From assembly GCA_913058295.1 (NCBI GenBank), contig CAJXRD010000038.1:1-32579 (forward strand): a DNA stretch of 32,579 nucleotides, read 5' to 3'. The stretch comes from an uncultured Flavobacteriales bacterium (GTDB lineage Bacteria > Bacteroidota > Bacteroidia > Flavobacteriales > Flavobacteriaceae). The notes under the pieces were generated by a model. It saw only the letters and a program-made list of their open reading frames with translations. It did not search any database and was not told the DNA's origin. Positions 1-7,893 of the stretch are shown here, piece after piece. Made by a program: the position numbers and the translations under genes. How positions within the stretch are numbered: the stretch's first letter is position 1; every line of letters starts with the position of its first letter.

Positions 1-56
1 ACAGCCTACAGCCTACAGCCTACAGCCTACAGCCTACAGCCTACAGCCTACAGCCC
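1..56. repeat. Heptamer tandem repeat (unit ACAGCCT)
   Basis: Seven perfect head-to-tail copies of ACAGCCT fill positions 1-49, and an eighth copy with one change (ACAGCCC) covers 50-56. The array is cut by the window edge, so its true length is unknown. Read on the minus strand the unit is AGGCTGT. The stop codon of the neighbouring minus-strand gene (48-50) lies inside the array. The unit length of 7 is not a multiple of 3 and there is no spacer, so this is a simple tandem repeat and not a CRISPR array. Confidence 0.95.
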
Positions 57-1604
57 TTTTGTAGCAGCTTCCGCACATCGTTCCCCATCCATTGCAGCAG
101 AAACAATTCCACCAGCATAACCACCTCCTTCACCACAAGGAAATAATCCTTCAATTTCGGGATGTTCTAAAGTATCTTTTCTCGGAATGGAAACAGGGGA
201 AGAAGTTCGAGATTCTACGCCAATCACATTTGCTTCGGAAGTTAAAAATCCATTCATTTTAATGCCAAAATTCTTAAAACCGGTGCGTAGTCTTCCTCCA
301 ATAAGTTTTGGAAGTAATGAATGTAACGGTGCTGATTTAAGTCCGGGTTGGTAGGAAGTCGAATTTAAATCTGAAGACATTTTACCATCCACAAAATCAG
401 TTAGTCTTTGTGCAGGTGCAGTTTGTGTTCTTCCTCCTGAGGTCCAAGCTAATTTTTCTAAGAATTTTTGATATTCTAAACCTTTCATTGCCCCAAAATG
501 ATCAAATTTATGCAAGTCTTTATTCACATTAATTTCAACTACAATTCCAGAGTTGGCATATAAATTATTTCTTTTAGAAGGGGACATTCCATTAACGACG
601 ATCTCTTCATTAGCAGTTGCTGCTGGGACAATAAATCCTCCAGGGCACATACAAAATGAATATACTCCTCTTTCTTTTACTTGATGCACCAAACTATAAG
701 CTGCAGCTGGTAATAGTTCATCTCGTTCTCCTTTACAATGGTATTGAATCGAGTCGATGATTTGTTGTGGATGTTCTACTCGTACACCCATTGCAAATGA
801 CTTAGCTTCTAAAGCAATTTCTTTTTTATGTAGTAACTCATAGATATCTCTAGCGGAATGTCCTGTAGCCAATATCACGCTATTAACTGTCATTTCATTT
901 GCGTTTTGTAATTGAATTGCACAAAGCTTATTGTTTTTAATTACAAAATCTATAACTCGAGTTTCAAAATGAACTTCTCCACCATGTTTTAAAATGGTTT
1001 CTCGAATGTTTTTTACCACTTTGGGTAATTTATTAGTGCCAATATGTGGATGTGCATCGATAAGAATTTGCTCTGTTGCACCGTGATAAACTAAATTTTC
1101 AAAAATTCTTCTAACATCCCCTCGTTTTAAACTTCGGGTATATAATTTTCCGTCGGAATAGGTTCCAGCACCACCTTCCCCAAAACAATAATTAGAGTCT
1201 TCGTTTACAAAATGATCCTGATTAATCGCTTTTAAATCTCTTCGTCGATCTTGAACATTTTTACCGCGTTCTAAAACAATAGGTTTAAAACCAAGTTCTA
1301 TACATCTTAGTGCAGCATACATTCCAGCTGGACCAAAACCGATGATATGAATTTCTTTAGCAGAAGATACATCCTTGTACTGAAAAGAATAGGTAGAAGA
1401 TTCAGGTAATTTTTGTCGAATATATACTGCTACTTTATAGTTAAAAACGATAGTTTCTTTTCTAGCATCAATAGATTTCCGAAGAACTTTAATTCCCGTA
1501 ATCTCTTTTGAGTCAACTTTTAAAACCCGTGCAGCTTTTTTTATTAAAATATTCTCAATTTTCTCTTCCTTGAGTTTAATACGCAGTTGAATCTCTTTTA
1601 CCAT
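48..1604 (-). CDS. FAD-dependent dehydrogenase / NAD(P)-FAD oxidoreductase (COG2509-like)
   Basis: This 518-residue protein is a predicted flavoprotein oxidoreductase whose substrate cannot be read from the sequence. After an N-terminal region of about 80 residues it has a Rossmann dinucleotide-binding motif, GFGPAGMYAA, at residues 89-98. The glycine-rich C-terminal stretch GEGGGYAGGIVSAAMDGE resembles the second FAD contact of this family. Internal motifs such as CFGEGGAGTYSDGKL are typical of uncharacterised FAD-dependent dehydrogenases common in Bacteroidota. There is no signal peptide, so it is probably cytoplasmic. The ATG at 1604 lies five bases after a perfect TAATTTTG -7 box (1610-1617), which suggests a very short leader. 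The last codons and the stop fall in the heptamer repeat, so the extreme C-terminus (KGL) may have been shaped by it. It is divergent from lpdA, with no obvious functional link. Confidence 0.85.
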   Translation of the reverse strand: MVKEIQLRIKLKEEKIENILIKKAARVLKVDSKEITGIKVLRKSIDARKETIVFNYKVAVYIRQKLPESSTYSFQYKDVSSAKEIHIIGFGPAGMYAALRCIELGFKPIVLERGKNVQDRRRDLKAINQDHFVNEDSNYCFGEGGAGTYSDGKLYTRSLKRGDVRRIFENLVYHGATEQILIDAHPHIGTNKLPKVVKNIRETILKHGGEVHFETRVIDFVIKNNKLCAIQLQNANEMTVNSVILATGHSARDIYELLHKKEIALEAKSFAMGVRVEHPQQIIDSIQYHCKGERDELLPAAAYSLVHQVKERGVYSFCMCPGGFIVPAATANEEIVVNGMSPSKRNNLYANSGIVVEINVNKDLHKFDHFGAMKGLEYQKFLEKLAWTSGGRTQTAPAQRLTDFVDGKMSSDLNSTSYQPGLKSAPLHSLLPKLIGGRLRTGFKNFGIKMNGFLTSEANVIGVESRTSSPVSIPRKDTLEHPEIEGLFPCGEGGGYAGGIVSAAMDGERCAEAATKGL

Positions 1605-1609
1605 GGCTG

Positions 1610-1617
1610 CAAAATTA
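1610..1617 (-). promoter_or_regulatory. Bacteroidota -7 promoter box for the FAD-dehydrogenase gene
   Basis: TAATTTTG on the minus strand matches the Bacteroidota sigma-A -7 consensus TAnnTTTG exactly. It ends five bases before the start codon. No clear TTTG -33 box is visible at the usual spacing. Confidence 0.55.
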
Positions 1618-1688
1618 GTTAAATTAAAAGAGAAAATAATTTAAATAAATCTTCACATTCTAAAATCGTAAATCGTTTTATAATATTT

Positions 1689-1696
1689 TATCTTTG
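1689..1696 (+). promoter_or_regulatory. -7 promoter box for lpdA
   Basis: TATCTTTG matches TAnnTTTG exactly and lies 22 bases upstream of the lpdA ATG at 1719. No convincing -33 box was seen. Confidence 0.6.
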
Positions 1697-1718
1697 CTCC
1701 CGTAAAAATGATAAGATT

Positions 1719-3125
1719 ATGAATTCATACGATGTTACTATTATTGGTTCTGGACCTGGAGGATATGTTGCTGCCATTCGTTGTGCACAATTAGGAATGA
1801 AAACTGCTTTAATAGAAAAGTATAGCACACTAGGAGGTACTTGCCTTAATGTGGGTTGTATTCCAAGTAAAGCACTTTTAGATTCTTCACACCATTATGA
1901 AGATGCCATAAAGCATTTTGAAGAACACGGAATCGAAATTTCTGGAGAAGTAAAAGTGAGCCTAGAAAAAATGATTGCTCGTAAAGAGAAAGTAGTAGAG
2001 CAGACAACGGGTGGTATTGATTTCTTAATGAAGAAAAATAAAATAGAGGTTCTTAATGGTTTAGGAAGTTTTAAAGATGCTACACATATACTTATTACAA
2101 AAGAAGACGGTAGTTCGGAAGAAATTGAAACTAAAAATGTTATTGTTGCTACTGGATCAAAACCCTCAACATTACCATTTATTACAATCGATAAAGAAAG
2201 AGTGATTACTTCAACCGAAGCTTTAAAATTAAAAGAAATTCCGAAGCATTTAGTAGTAATTGGTGGAGGAGTTATCGGTTTAGAGCTCGGACAAGTATAT
2301 CGTCGTTTAGGAGCTGAGGTATCTGTAATCGAATTTATGGATCGTATTATACCAACAATGGATAAGGCGCAAAGTAAAGAACTTACGAAAGCGATGAAAA
2401 AGCAAGGGGTGAAATTTCACCTTTCACATAGAGTTTCTGGAGTTACAAATAATGGAAATGAAGTAACGGTTACAGCAACCGATAAAAAAGATAGAGAAGT
2501 AAGTTTTACTGGAGATTATTGTTTGGTATCTGTTGGGCGTCGTCCATTTACAGATGGATTGAATGCTGAAAATGCTGGAATAAAAATTACCGAAAGAGGA
2601 CAGATAGAAGTAAACGAACATTTGCAAACCAATATCGCAAACATCTATGCAATAGGAGATGTGATAAAAGGTGCTATGTTGGCTCATAAAGCGGAAGAAG
2701 AAGGTGTTTTTGTTGCGGAAACTTTAGCAGGTCAAAAACCACATATCGATTATAATTTAATACCAGGAGTAGTTTACACTTGGCCAGAAGTTGCGAGTGT
2801 TGGTAAAACAGAAGAGCAATTGATTGAAAGCGGTATAAAATATAAATCGGGACAATTCCCAATGCGTGCATTAGGACGTTCTCGTGCTAGTGGTGATACG
2901 GACGGTTTTGTAAAAATATTAAGTGACGAAACTACAGACGAAGTTCTTGGGGTACATATGGTAGGAGCAAGAGTAGCAGATCTTATTGCGGAAGCAGTAG
3001 TTGCTATGGAATATAGAGCTAGTGCCGAAGATATTTCTAGAATGAGTCATGCACATCCAACCTATGCAGAAGCTGTAAAAGAAGCAGCATTAGCAGCTAC
3101 AGGAGATAGAGCATTGCATATTTAA
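1719..3125 (+). CDS. lpdA: Dihydrolipoyl dehydrogenase (E3)
   Basis: This 468-residue FAD enzyme re-oxidises the dihydrolipoyl group of 2-oxo acid dehydrogenase complexes (or the glycine cleavage H protein), passing electrons to NAD+. The sequence shows the N-terminal FAD motif GSGPGGYVAA (residues 10-19) and the redox-active disulfide GGTCLNVGCIPSK with C42 and C47. The NAD-binding motif GGGVIGLELG is near residue 183. The C-terminal interface motif HAHPTYAE has H444, H446 and E451, where the His-Glu pair is the catalytic base. Length is normal for the family. The start is the ATG at 1719, because an upstream ATG at 1708 is stopped after four codons. No E1 or E2 subunit lies in the window, so its partner complex cannot be named. 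It is a single gene, followed by a repeat-like element and a strong terminator. Confidence 0.96.
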   Translation: MNSYDVTIIGSGPGGYVAAIRCAQLGMKTALIEKYSTLGGTCLNVGCIPSKALLDSSHHYEDAIKHFEEHGIEISGEVKVSLEKMIARKEKVVEQTTGGIDFLMKKNKIEVLNGLGSFKDATHILITKEDGSSEEIETKNVIVATGSKPSTLPFITIDKERVITSTEALKLKEIPKHLVVIGGGVIGLELGQVYRRLGAEVSVIEFMDRIIPTMDKAQSKELTKAMKKQGVKFHLSHRVSGVTNNGNEVTVTATDKKDREVSFTGDYCLVSVGRRPFTDGLNAENAGIKITERGQIEVNEHLQTNIANIYAIGDVIKGAMLAHKAEEEGVFVAETLAGQKPHIDYNLIPGVVYTWPEVASVGKTEEQLIESGIKYKSGQFPMRALGRSRASGDTDGFVKILSDETTDEVLGVHMVGARVADLIAEAVVAMEYRASAEDISRMSHAHPTYAEAVKEAALAATGDRALHI

Positions 3126-3127
3126 AT

Positions 3128-3180
3128 TGTCATTCAGACAGAGAACCAATTTATAATTGGGTTTCGACGAGGAATCTCAT
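3128..3180. repeat. Interspersed-repeat-like intergenic element
   Basis: The spacer after lpdA begins TGTCATTCAGACAG and ends CGACGAGGAATCTCAT, with an inner inverted repeat ACCAAT..ATTGGG. This layout resembles the short palindromic 'GTCATTC...GGAATCTCAT' elements scattered between genes in many Flavobacteriia. That match is from memory, and only one copy is present here. Confidence 0.4.
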
Positions 3181-3193
3181 TTTAATTATGGAT

Positions 3194-3237
3194 AAACTAA
3201 AAAAACCATCTTGAAATCAAGATGGTTTTTTTAGTTT
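3194..3237. terminator. Bidirectional intrinsic terminator between lpdA and the AraC-type gene
   Basis: CCATCTTGA (3206-3214) pairs perfectly with TCAAGATGG (3217-3225). The flanking A-run on the left and T-run on the right extend the pairing to 21 bp (3194-3237), giving a U-tract on either strand. It serves lpdA and the convergent minus-strand gene, whose stop codon (3236-3238) overlaps its edge. Confidence 0.9.
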
Positions 3238-4984
3238 AGGAATTAGCATCAAAGTTTTTATTAAGTTGCTTTATATAATAAGATGGATAAATACCAAATA
3301 TTTTATAGAAAGACTTAGAAAAAGATTCTGCACTTTTAAAACCACAATCTTTAGAAATGGCTTTAATGGTATATTTTCTGAATTTTGAATTTAATTTAAG
3401 CTCACTATAAGCATATTCTACTCTTAGGTCATTTATATAATTAGAAAAACGCTTTCCTTTTTGTAGATTGATAACATTAGAAAGGTATTTATGATTTGTT
3501 CCAAAAGATTTCGACATTGTTTGTATGGACACATCTTGGGAAAGATATGCTTTAGTGTTTTCAAAAGTCTCTAGATGCTCTAAGATTTCATTGATAATTT
3601 CTTTAGAAAGTTCATTTTTAGTAGGCTTTTCCTTATTGTTTTTGTTGTTTTCCTCATTTTTTAAAATCAATGTATCAAACCTCTTCTTAAATACTATTTG
3701 TCTGTTAATATAAAATCCTATTACAATTAGACTAATACTTAATAGGGCTAGTGCCCACCATATCGCAACAGATTTAGTTTCATTTTTTTTGGTTAAACTA
3801 GCGATAAGCCTTTCCTTTTCTTTAATTAGTTTAGGGGTTTCAAAATTCTTAATTAGATTAGGTTCAAAATATTGGTATTTTTTTATAATGACACTATCGG
3901 CCAAAATAAGTTTATTCAAATATTTTATTTGTTGCTTGGGGTTATTTTCAAATATATAATGCTCTAAAAGTATTTCAAATAATTCTCTTTGATAGGGTTG
4001 CTTAATTTGTAAATTTTCAGCTTCAAAAATAGAATCCGACTTTTTTAATAAAGAAATACCATTCTTGTATTTATCCGTTTTAATGTAAGACATGCCTTTA
4101 AAAAAATAAAGGTTTTGAAATGTCTCTTTATTATCATTATAATCTAGTTTTAAAAGGAGCTTATCCGCATTGCTTATTACTTGGCTATAATTTTTTTCAT
4201 AATAATTAATTTCAATTAATAACTCATTAAAATAATCGATTACTATTTCTTGATCTGAACCTTTATAGGTTTTGCTTTTTTGCAAGCCTTTATTCACATA
4301 AATAGTTGCGGAATCTAACTTTCGTAAGTTTAAATAACAAAATGAAAAAATGAAAATGGAGTTTAATTCATCTTTATCAACAGCAACTGTTTCTATTTCA
4401 TTACTTCCATCTTTTGAAGTATTATAGATTTTATCGGTATAATCTTTACTTATAATAATGGAATGCCTTTTCTTTTGTAAACTAAGTGCTTCTCTTTTAT
4501 CTCCCCAAATAGATTTTAGAAATATCAATCTTCCTAAAGTAAAAACTTGATGGGAAAGATTATCATTTTTAACAGATAATTCATAAGCTATAAGGTAGTT
4601 TTCAGTAGTCTCTTTGATATCGCCATTACTATTATAAATTCGAGCTTTTAATAAATAACCGGTTCCTGGGTATAATTGGCTGTTTATATTTTTTGTTAAT
4701 GAGATTAAACTATCTGCATACTGTAAGTTCTTTTTATAATTAAAAATTCTAGCTAACTTATCATAGCCGTTTGCAATTTTTAGTGTGTCTTTTTCTTTTT
4801 TCGCTCTAGCCAAGTAAACTCCAGCTACTTTTTCTGCCTTAATAGAATCATTTTGTACTTCTGTAAAAAGAATTAGAAGTTCCATATCCTCCATTTCTTG
4901 TAAGTCTTCCTTAGAAAAATCTTGTGAGAAGGAGCTAAAAGAAAACAGTATTATAAAAATTAAACAATAATAATTAATGGACAT
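3236..4984 (-). CDS. AraC-family regulator with TPR-type periplasmic region and one membrane segment
   Basis: This 582-residue predicted membrane-anchored regulator has an N-terminal signal-like hydrophobic stretch (SINYYCLIFIILFSFSSFSQ). About 380 helical, TPR-like residues follow, then one transmembrane segment near residues 407-427 (WWALALLSISLIVIGFYI), a charged Lys/Glu/Asn-rich linker, and a C-terminal AraC/XylS double helix-turn-helix at about 484-576 (VSIQTMSKSFGTNHKYLSN ... GFKSAESFSKSFYKIFGIYP). Such proteins are common in Flavobacteriia and are thought to sense outside the cytoplasm and bind DNA inside; the ligand is unknown. The ATG at 4984 is chosen over a TTG six codons upstream. 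It is divergent from the secreted-protein pair at 5271-7757, so control of that pair is plausible but inferred. Confidence 0.82.
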   Translation of the reverse strand: MSINYYCLIFIILFSFSSFSQDFSKEDLQEMEDMELLILFTEVQNDSIKAEKVAGVYLARAKKEKDTLKIANGYDKLARIFNYKKNLQYADSLISLTKNINSQLYPGTGYLLKARIYNSNGDIKETTENYLIAYELSVKNDNLSHQVFTLGRLIFLKSIWGDKREALSLQKKRHSIIISKDYTDKIYNTSKDGSNEIETVAVDKDELNSIFIFSFCYLNLRKLDSATIYVNKGLQKSKTYKGSDQEIVIDYFNELLIEINYYEKNYSQVISNADKLLLKLDYNDNKETFQNLYFFKGMSYIKTDKYKNGISLLKKSDSIFEAENLQIKQPYQRELFEILLEHYIFENNPKQQIKYLNKLILADSVIIKKYQYFEPNLIKNFETPKLIKEKERLIASLTKKNETKSVAIWWALALLSISLIVIGFYINRQIVFKKRFDTLILKNEENNKNNKEKPTKNELSKEIINEILEHLETFENTKAYLSQDVSIQTMSKSFGTNHKYLSNVINLQKGKRFSNYINDLRVEYAYSELKLNSKFRKYTIKAISKDCGFKSAESFSKSFYKIFGIYPSYYIKQLNKNFDANS

Positions 4985-5114
4985 AGGCAGGTTTTCTTTC
5001 AATCAAATTATAAGTTAAAATTAAGAAACTTTTAGAAAGTTTAAATCCTCTATTAGAGATATTTAGTGTTAATAATTTTAAACGATTGTTATTAAGTGTT
5101 TAACAGAGTTTTTT

Positions 5115-5144
5115 AGGGGTCTTGATTCATGAATCACGACCCCT
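5115..5144. promoter_or_regulatory. 30-bp near-perfect palindrome in the divergent intergenic region
   Basis: The arm AGGGGTCTTGATTCA pairs with TGAATCACGACCCCT at 14 of 15 positions, with no loop. It lies between the AraC-type gene and the secreted-protein operon. It could be an operator, or part of a terminator-like hairpin since a T-run precedes it. A second related half-site follows 22 bp later. Confidence 0.55.
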
Positions 5145-5161
5145 TTATTCAGGAATCACGA
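5126..5161 (+). repeat. Direct repeat, 14 bp, 22-bp period
   Basis: TTCATGAATCACGA (5126-5139) recurs as TTCAGGAATCACGA (5148-5161) with one mismatch. The 22-bp period is two helical turns, the usual layout of paired AraC-family half-sites. It lies just upstream of a near-consensus promoter and beside a divergent AraC-type gene. Confidence 0.6.
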
Positions 5162-5171
5162 TATACTATAC

Positions 5172-5203
5172 TTGGTTTTTTGAAACTTATGGCTGTATCT
5201 TTA
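5172..5203 (+). promoter_or_regulatory. Probable promoter of the T9SS-secreted protein pair
   Basis: TTGG (5172-5175) and TATCTTTA (5196-5203) resemble the Bacteroidota boxes TTTG and TAnnTTTG, with 20 bases between them. Each has a mismatch. The boxes lie directly after the direct repeats. Confidence 0.45.
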
Positions 5204-5270
5204 TGGAAGGAAAAAAAATATGTTTTGCTTAGAATATAAGATTTCCTATAACAATAGTAACCTAAACATT

Positions 5271-6827
5271 ATGGCGATGAAACATTATTATTTATTATTT
5301 ACGGCTTTATTATTATTGAGTACCAACCTCAGTGCACAATTTGTGGATGATATGGAATACCCCGATGGTGTTCCTGAGTCTAGTTATTGGTGGGGTAATT
5401 GTTGGGGCGGAGGTTCAGGATGTCCGCCATTAATTGCTGGACCTGGAGCTGGACATAATAGTGATTATTCAGGGTATATTCCAGGCGATCTTGTTACAGA
5501 TGTTATACTAGATTTAGGTAATAGAATTTTTGCTCAATGGGGCTTGGAGTTTTGGATGTATATTCCTAGTGATAAAGAAGCCTATTGGAATTTACAAGGT
5601 GAAGTGCCGGTAGGTGCTGGAGAGTGGATTGTTGGGAATGTATTTTTTAACCAAGATAATTTAAGCCCAGGAGTTGGAGTAATTGATGATACCGCATTGG
5701 GACAGATTAATTTCGATTTTCCACATGACCAATGGTTTAAAGTAGTGATGAATTGGGATATTTCTAAAGGGATTAATTTAGCGACCTGGCAGTATAATGT
5801 AGATGGTGTTGATGTAATTCCTTTTGGCACTCCATTTACAAGATATGACGGTACATATCCTACTAGTTTAGGAGGAGTAAATTTCTTTTCTATTTCTTTA
5901 GATCATGAGTTGTATATAGATGATTTTAATTTTATTAATGGTTTTATTGATACAGAACCCAACCCTATTCCTGTAACCGATGATATGGAAAGTTATAATG
6001 AAGGAGAAGCAATTTATGAAGGTTGGTGGGGCACTTGGGGCTGTGGTGATGATTTGGGTTGTGCCTTAGAGTCTACCTCAGCTCAAGCGTATAGTGGCAT
6101 TTTATCGGGACTTGTTCCAGGAGATGGAACCACTTCTCCAGACTTAGATTTGGGTAATAAAACCTCTGGAGAATGGGCATTGGAGTTTCATATGTATATT
6201 CCACAAAATAAAGAGGGGTATTTTAACCTTCAAGGGCAAATCCCTATAGGAGCTGGAGAATGGATTGTTGGGAATATTTTTTTTAATAAAGATTTAGCCA
6301 GCCCTGGTATTGGACATTTTGATAATAGTGCTTTGGGAGAAGTAGAATTCCATTTCCCACATGAAGAATGGTTCTCTATAATTATGAATATAGATCTTAC
6401 CAATGGAATGGCAGATGCTACATGGGAGTTTATGGCGGATGGGGAAATAGTTTTACCTGCAGGAACTCCTTTCACTGATAATTCTGGTGATATACCAACG
6501 AGTTTAGGCGGAATTAGCTTTTTCTCTATTTCAACAAATAATGAATATTACTTGGACGATTTAAATTATATAGAAGGTGTTATACTAGGAAAGAACGATG
6601 TAAAAGATTTAAACTTTAGTATTTACCCAAACCCTGCAATTAATAGCATTAATATTTCAACAACGGAAACGATAGAAACGATTCATATTTATTCTATTCA
6701 GGGAATACTTGTAAAAGAAACTACCAATAATAAAACGATAGATGTTTCTAATCTTTCTAGTGGAATATATTTTATTGAAGTTACTTCTGGAAAAAGGAAA
6801 AGTGTGCAAAAAATGATTAAAATTTAG
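5271..6827 (+). CDS. T9SS-secreted protein with two ConA-lectin-like modules
   Basis: This 518-residue protein of unknown function has a signal peptide (KHYYLLFTALLLLSTNLSAQ) and two homologous beta-rich modules of about 200 residues (roughly 24-232 and 238-440). Both modules share NLQG-x-P-x-GAGEWIVGN, a FPHxxWF segment, and a PTSLGGxxFFSIS stretch near the end, followed by a YxDDxN element. A type A T9SS sorting domain follows at about 447-518 (FSIYPNPAINSINIS ... SGIYFIEV). The modules look like the concanavalin-like beta-sandwiches of secreted Bacteroidota proteins, suggesting carbohydrate or matrix binding, but no catalytic motif was seen. An in-frame ATG at 5220 is rejected because it puts 17 polar residues before the signal peptide; 5277 is also possible as the start. 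It is followed three bases later by a shorter paralogue. Confidence 0.8.
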   Translation: MAMKHYYLLFTALLLLSTNLSAQFVDDMEYPDGVPESSYWWGNCWGGGSGCPPLIAGPGAGHNSDYSGYIPGDLVTDVILDLGNRIFAQWGLEFWMYIPSDKEAYWNLQGEVPVGAGEWIVGNVFFNQDNLSPGVGVIDDTALGQINFDFPHDQWFKVVMNWDISKGINLATWQYNVDGVDVIPFGTPFTRYDGTYPTSLGGVNFFSISLDHELYIDDFNFINGFIDTEPNPIPVTDDMESYNEGEAIYEGWWGTWGCGDDLGCALESTSAQAYSGILSGLVPGDGTTSPDLDLGNKTSGEWALEFHMYIPQNKEGYFNLQGQIPIGAGEWIVGNIFFNKDLASPGIGHFDNSALGEVEFHFPHEEWFSIIMNIDLTNGMADATWEFMADGEIVLPAGTPFTDNSGDIPTSLGGISFFSISTNNEYYLDDLNYIEGVILGKNDVKDLNFSIYPNPAINSINISTTETIETIHIYSIQGILVKETTNNKTIDVSNLSSGIYFIEVTSGKRKSVQKMIKI

Positions 6828-6830
6828 GAT

Positions 6831-7757
6831 TTGAAAACATTATATTTTTTATTGGCGATGTTGTTTTTAGGTAACATAAGTGTAAATGCTCAGTTTGTCG
6901 ATGATATGGAATACCCAGATGGTATTCCAGAGTCCAGTTATTGGTGGACTTGTTGGTTTAATGAGACTAACTGTACGCCTTTTATAGTTGGTCCTGGGCT
7001 AGCTCATGAAGGCGAATATTCTGGGCTTATACCTGGAGATGAAATTACCGAAGAAGCTTTAGATCTAGGCGATAGAATTCTAGGGGAATGGGGTTTAGAA
7101 TTTTATATGTATGTGCCATCAGGAAAAGAAGCCTTTTGGAATTTGCAAGGTACTGTTCCTATAGGTGCTGGTGAATGGATTGTTGGCTTTCTGTACTTTA
7201 ATCAAGATTTAGCAACACCAGGACAAGGTATAATTAGTGATACTGCATTAGGTGAAATAACTTTTAATTTCCCTCACGATGAATGGTTTCGAGTTGCAAT
7301 GAATTTCGATTTATCTTTAGGAATTGATTCGGGAACTTGGGGAATGTCTATAGACAATAGTATTGTTGTTCCTGAAGGTACGGCTTTTACAAATTTGGAT
7401 GGAGATATTCCAACAAGTTTAGGGGGAGTTAGTTTCTATTCTATATCTCCAGACAATGAATATTATATAGATACATTTAACCATATAAATGGTTTCTTAG
7501 AATTAGAACCAATTGCAGGAGTTGACGATAATACTTTATTTAACTTTTCAATATTTCCAAATCCTGCAGTAAATAACATTAATATTTCAACAACAGAATC
7601 TATTGAAAAGATACATATTTATTCTATGCAAGGAACACTTGTAAAAGAAACTAACCATAATAAAATTATAGATATTTCTAATCTTTCAAATGGTTTATAT
7701 TTTTTGAAAATTAATACTGAAAAAGAAAAAAGCATACAGAAGTTTATTAAAAACTAA
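6831..7757 (+). CDS. T9SS-secreted protein with one ConA-lectin-like module (paralogue of upstream gene)
   Basis: This 308-residue secreted protein has signal peptide TLYFLLAMLFLGNISVNAQ, one module matching the first module of the upstream gene (both begin QFVDDMEYPDG and contain PESSYWW and GAGEWIVG), and a T9SS sorting domain from about residue 238 (FSIFPNPAVNNINIS). The start is a TTG at 6831, needed to keep the full signal peptide. It lies three bases after the upstream stop, so the two genes are probably co-transcribed and translationally coupled. Its sorting domain is close in sequence to that of its neighbour, including NxINISTTExIExIHIYS, which points to a recent local duplication with loss (or gain) of one module. 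The ligand is unknown. A terminator follows. Confidence 0.8.
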   Translation: MKTLYFLLAMLFLGNISVNAQFVDDMEYPDGIPESSYWWTCWFNETNCTPFIVGPGLAHEGEYSGLIPGDEITEEALDLGDRILGEWGLEFYMYVPSGKEAFWNLQGTVPIGAGEWIVGFLYFNQDLATPGQGIISDTALGEITFNFPHDEWFRVAMNFDLSLGIDSGTWGMSIDNSIVVPEGTAFTNLDGDIPTSLGGVSFYSISPDNEYYIDTFNHINGFLELEPIAGVDDNTLFNFSIFPNPAVNNINISTTESIEKIHIYSMQGTLVKETNHNKIIDISNLSNGLYFLKINTEKEKSIQKFIKN

Positions 7758-7812
7758 GTTTTAGTAATTTAGAGTACTACTATAGCATATAATTGTTCTT
7801 AGTTTTTATGAT

Positions 7813-7843
7813 CCATCTCGATTCTGTCGAGGTGGGTTTTTTT
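7813..7843 (+). terminator. Intrinsic terminator after the secreted-protein pair
   Basis: CCATCTCGA (7813-7821) pairs with TCGAGGTGG (7827-7835), with one G-U wobble and a five-base loop. A T-tract follows (7837-7843). Confidence 0.85.
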
Positions 7844-7851
7844 ATTTTCTA

Positions 7852-7859
7852 TACCTTTG
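7852..7859 (+). promoter_or_regulatory. -7 promoter box for pabB
   Basis: TACCTTTG is an exact TAnnTTTG match 34 bases upstream of the pabB start, just after the preceding terminator. No clear -33 box was seen. Confidence 0.55.
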
Positions 7860-7893
7860 GCATTTCAAAATAAAACGACACATTTTACTAATA

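Noticed and set aside
1-56. CRISPR array
   Set aside because: The unit is seven bases with no spacers; it is a simple tandem repeat.
5069-5095. Inverted repeat TTAATAA...TTATTAA upstream of the AraC-type gene
   Set aside because: Only seven A/T pairs with a 13-base gap; expected by chance in this base composition.
5220-5270. Upstream ATG of the first T9SS-secreted gene
   Set aside because: It follows a good purine-rich stretch but places 17 polar residues ahead of the signal peptide; the paralogue at 6831 has no such extension.
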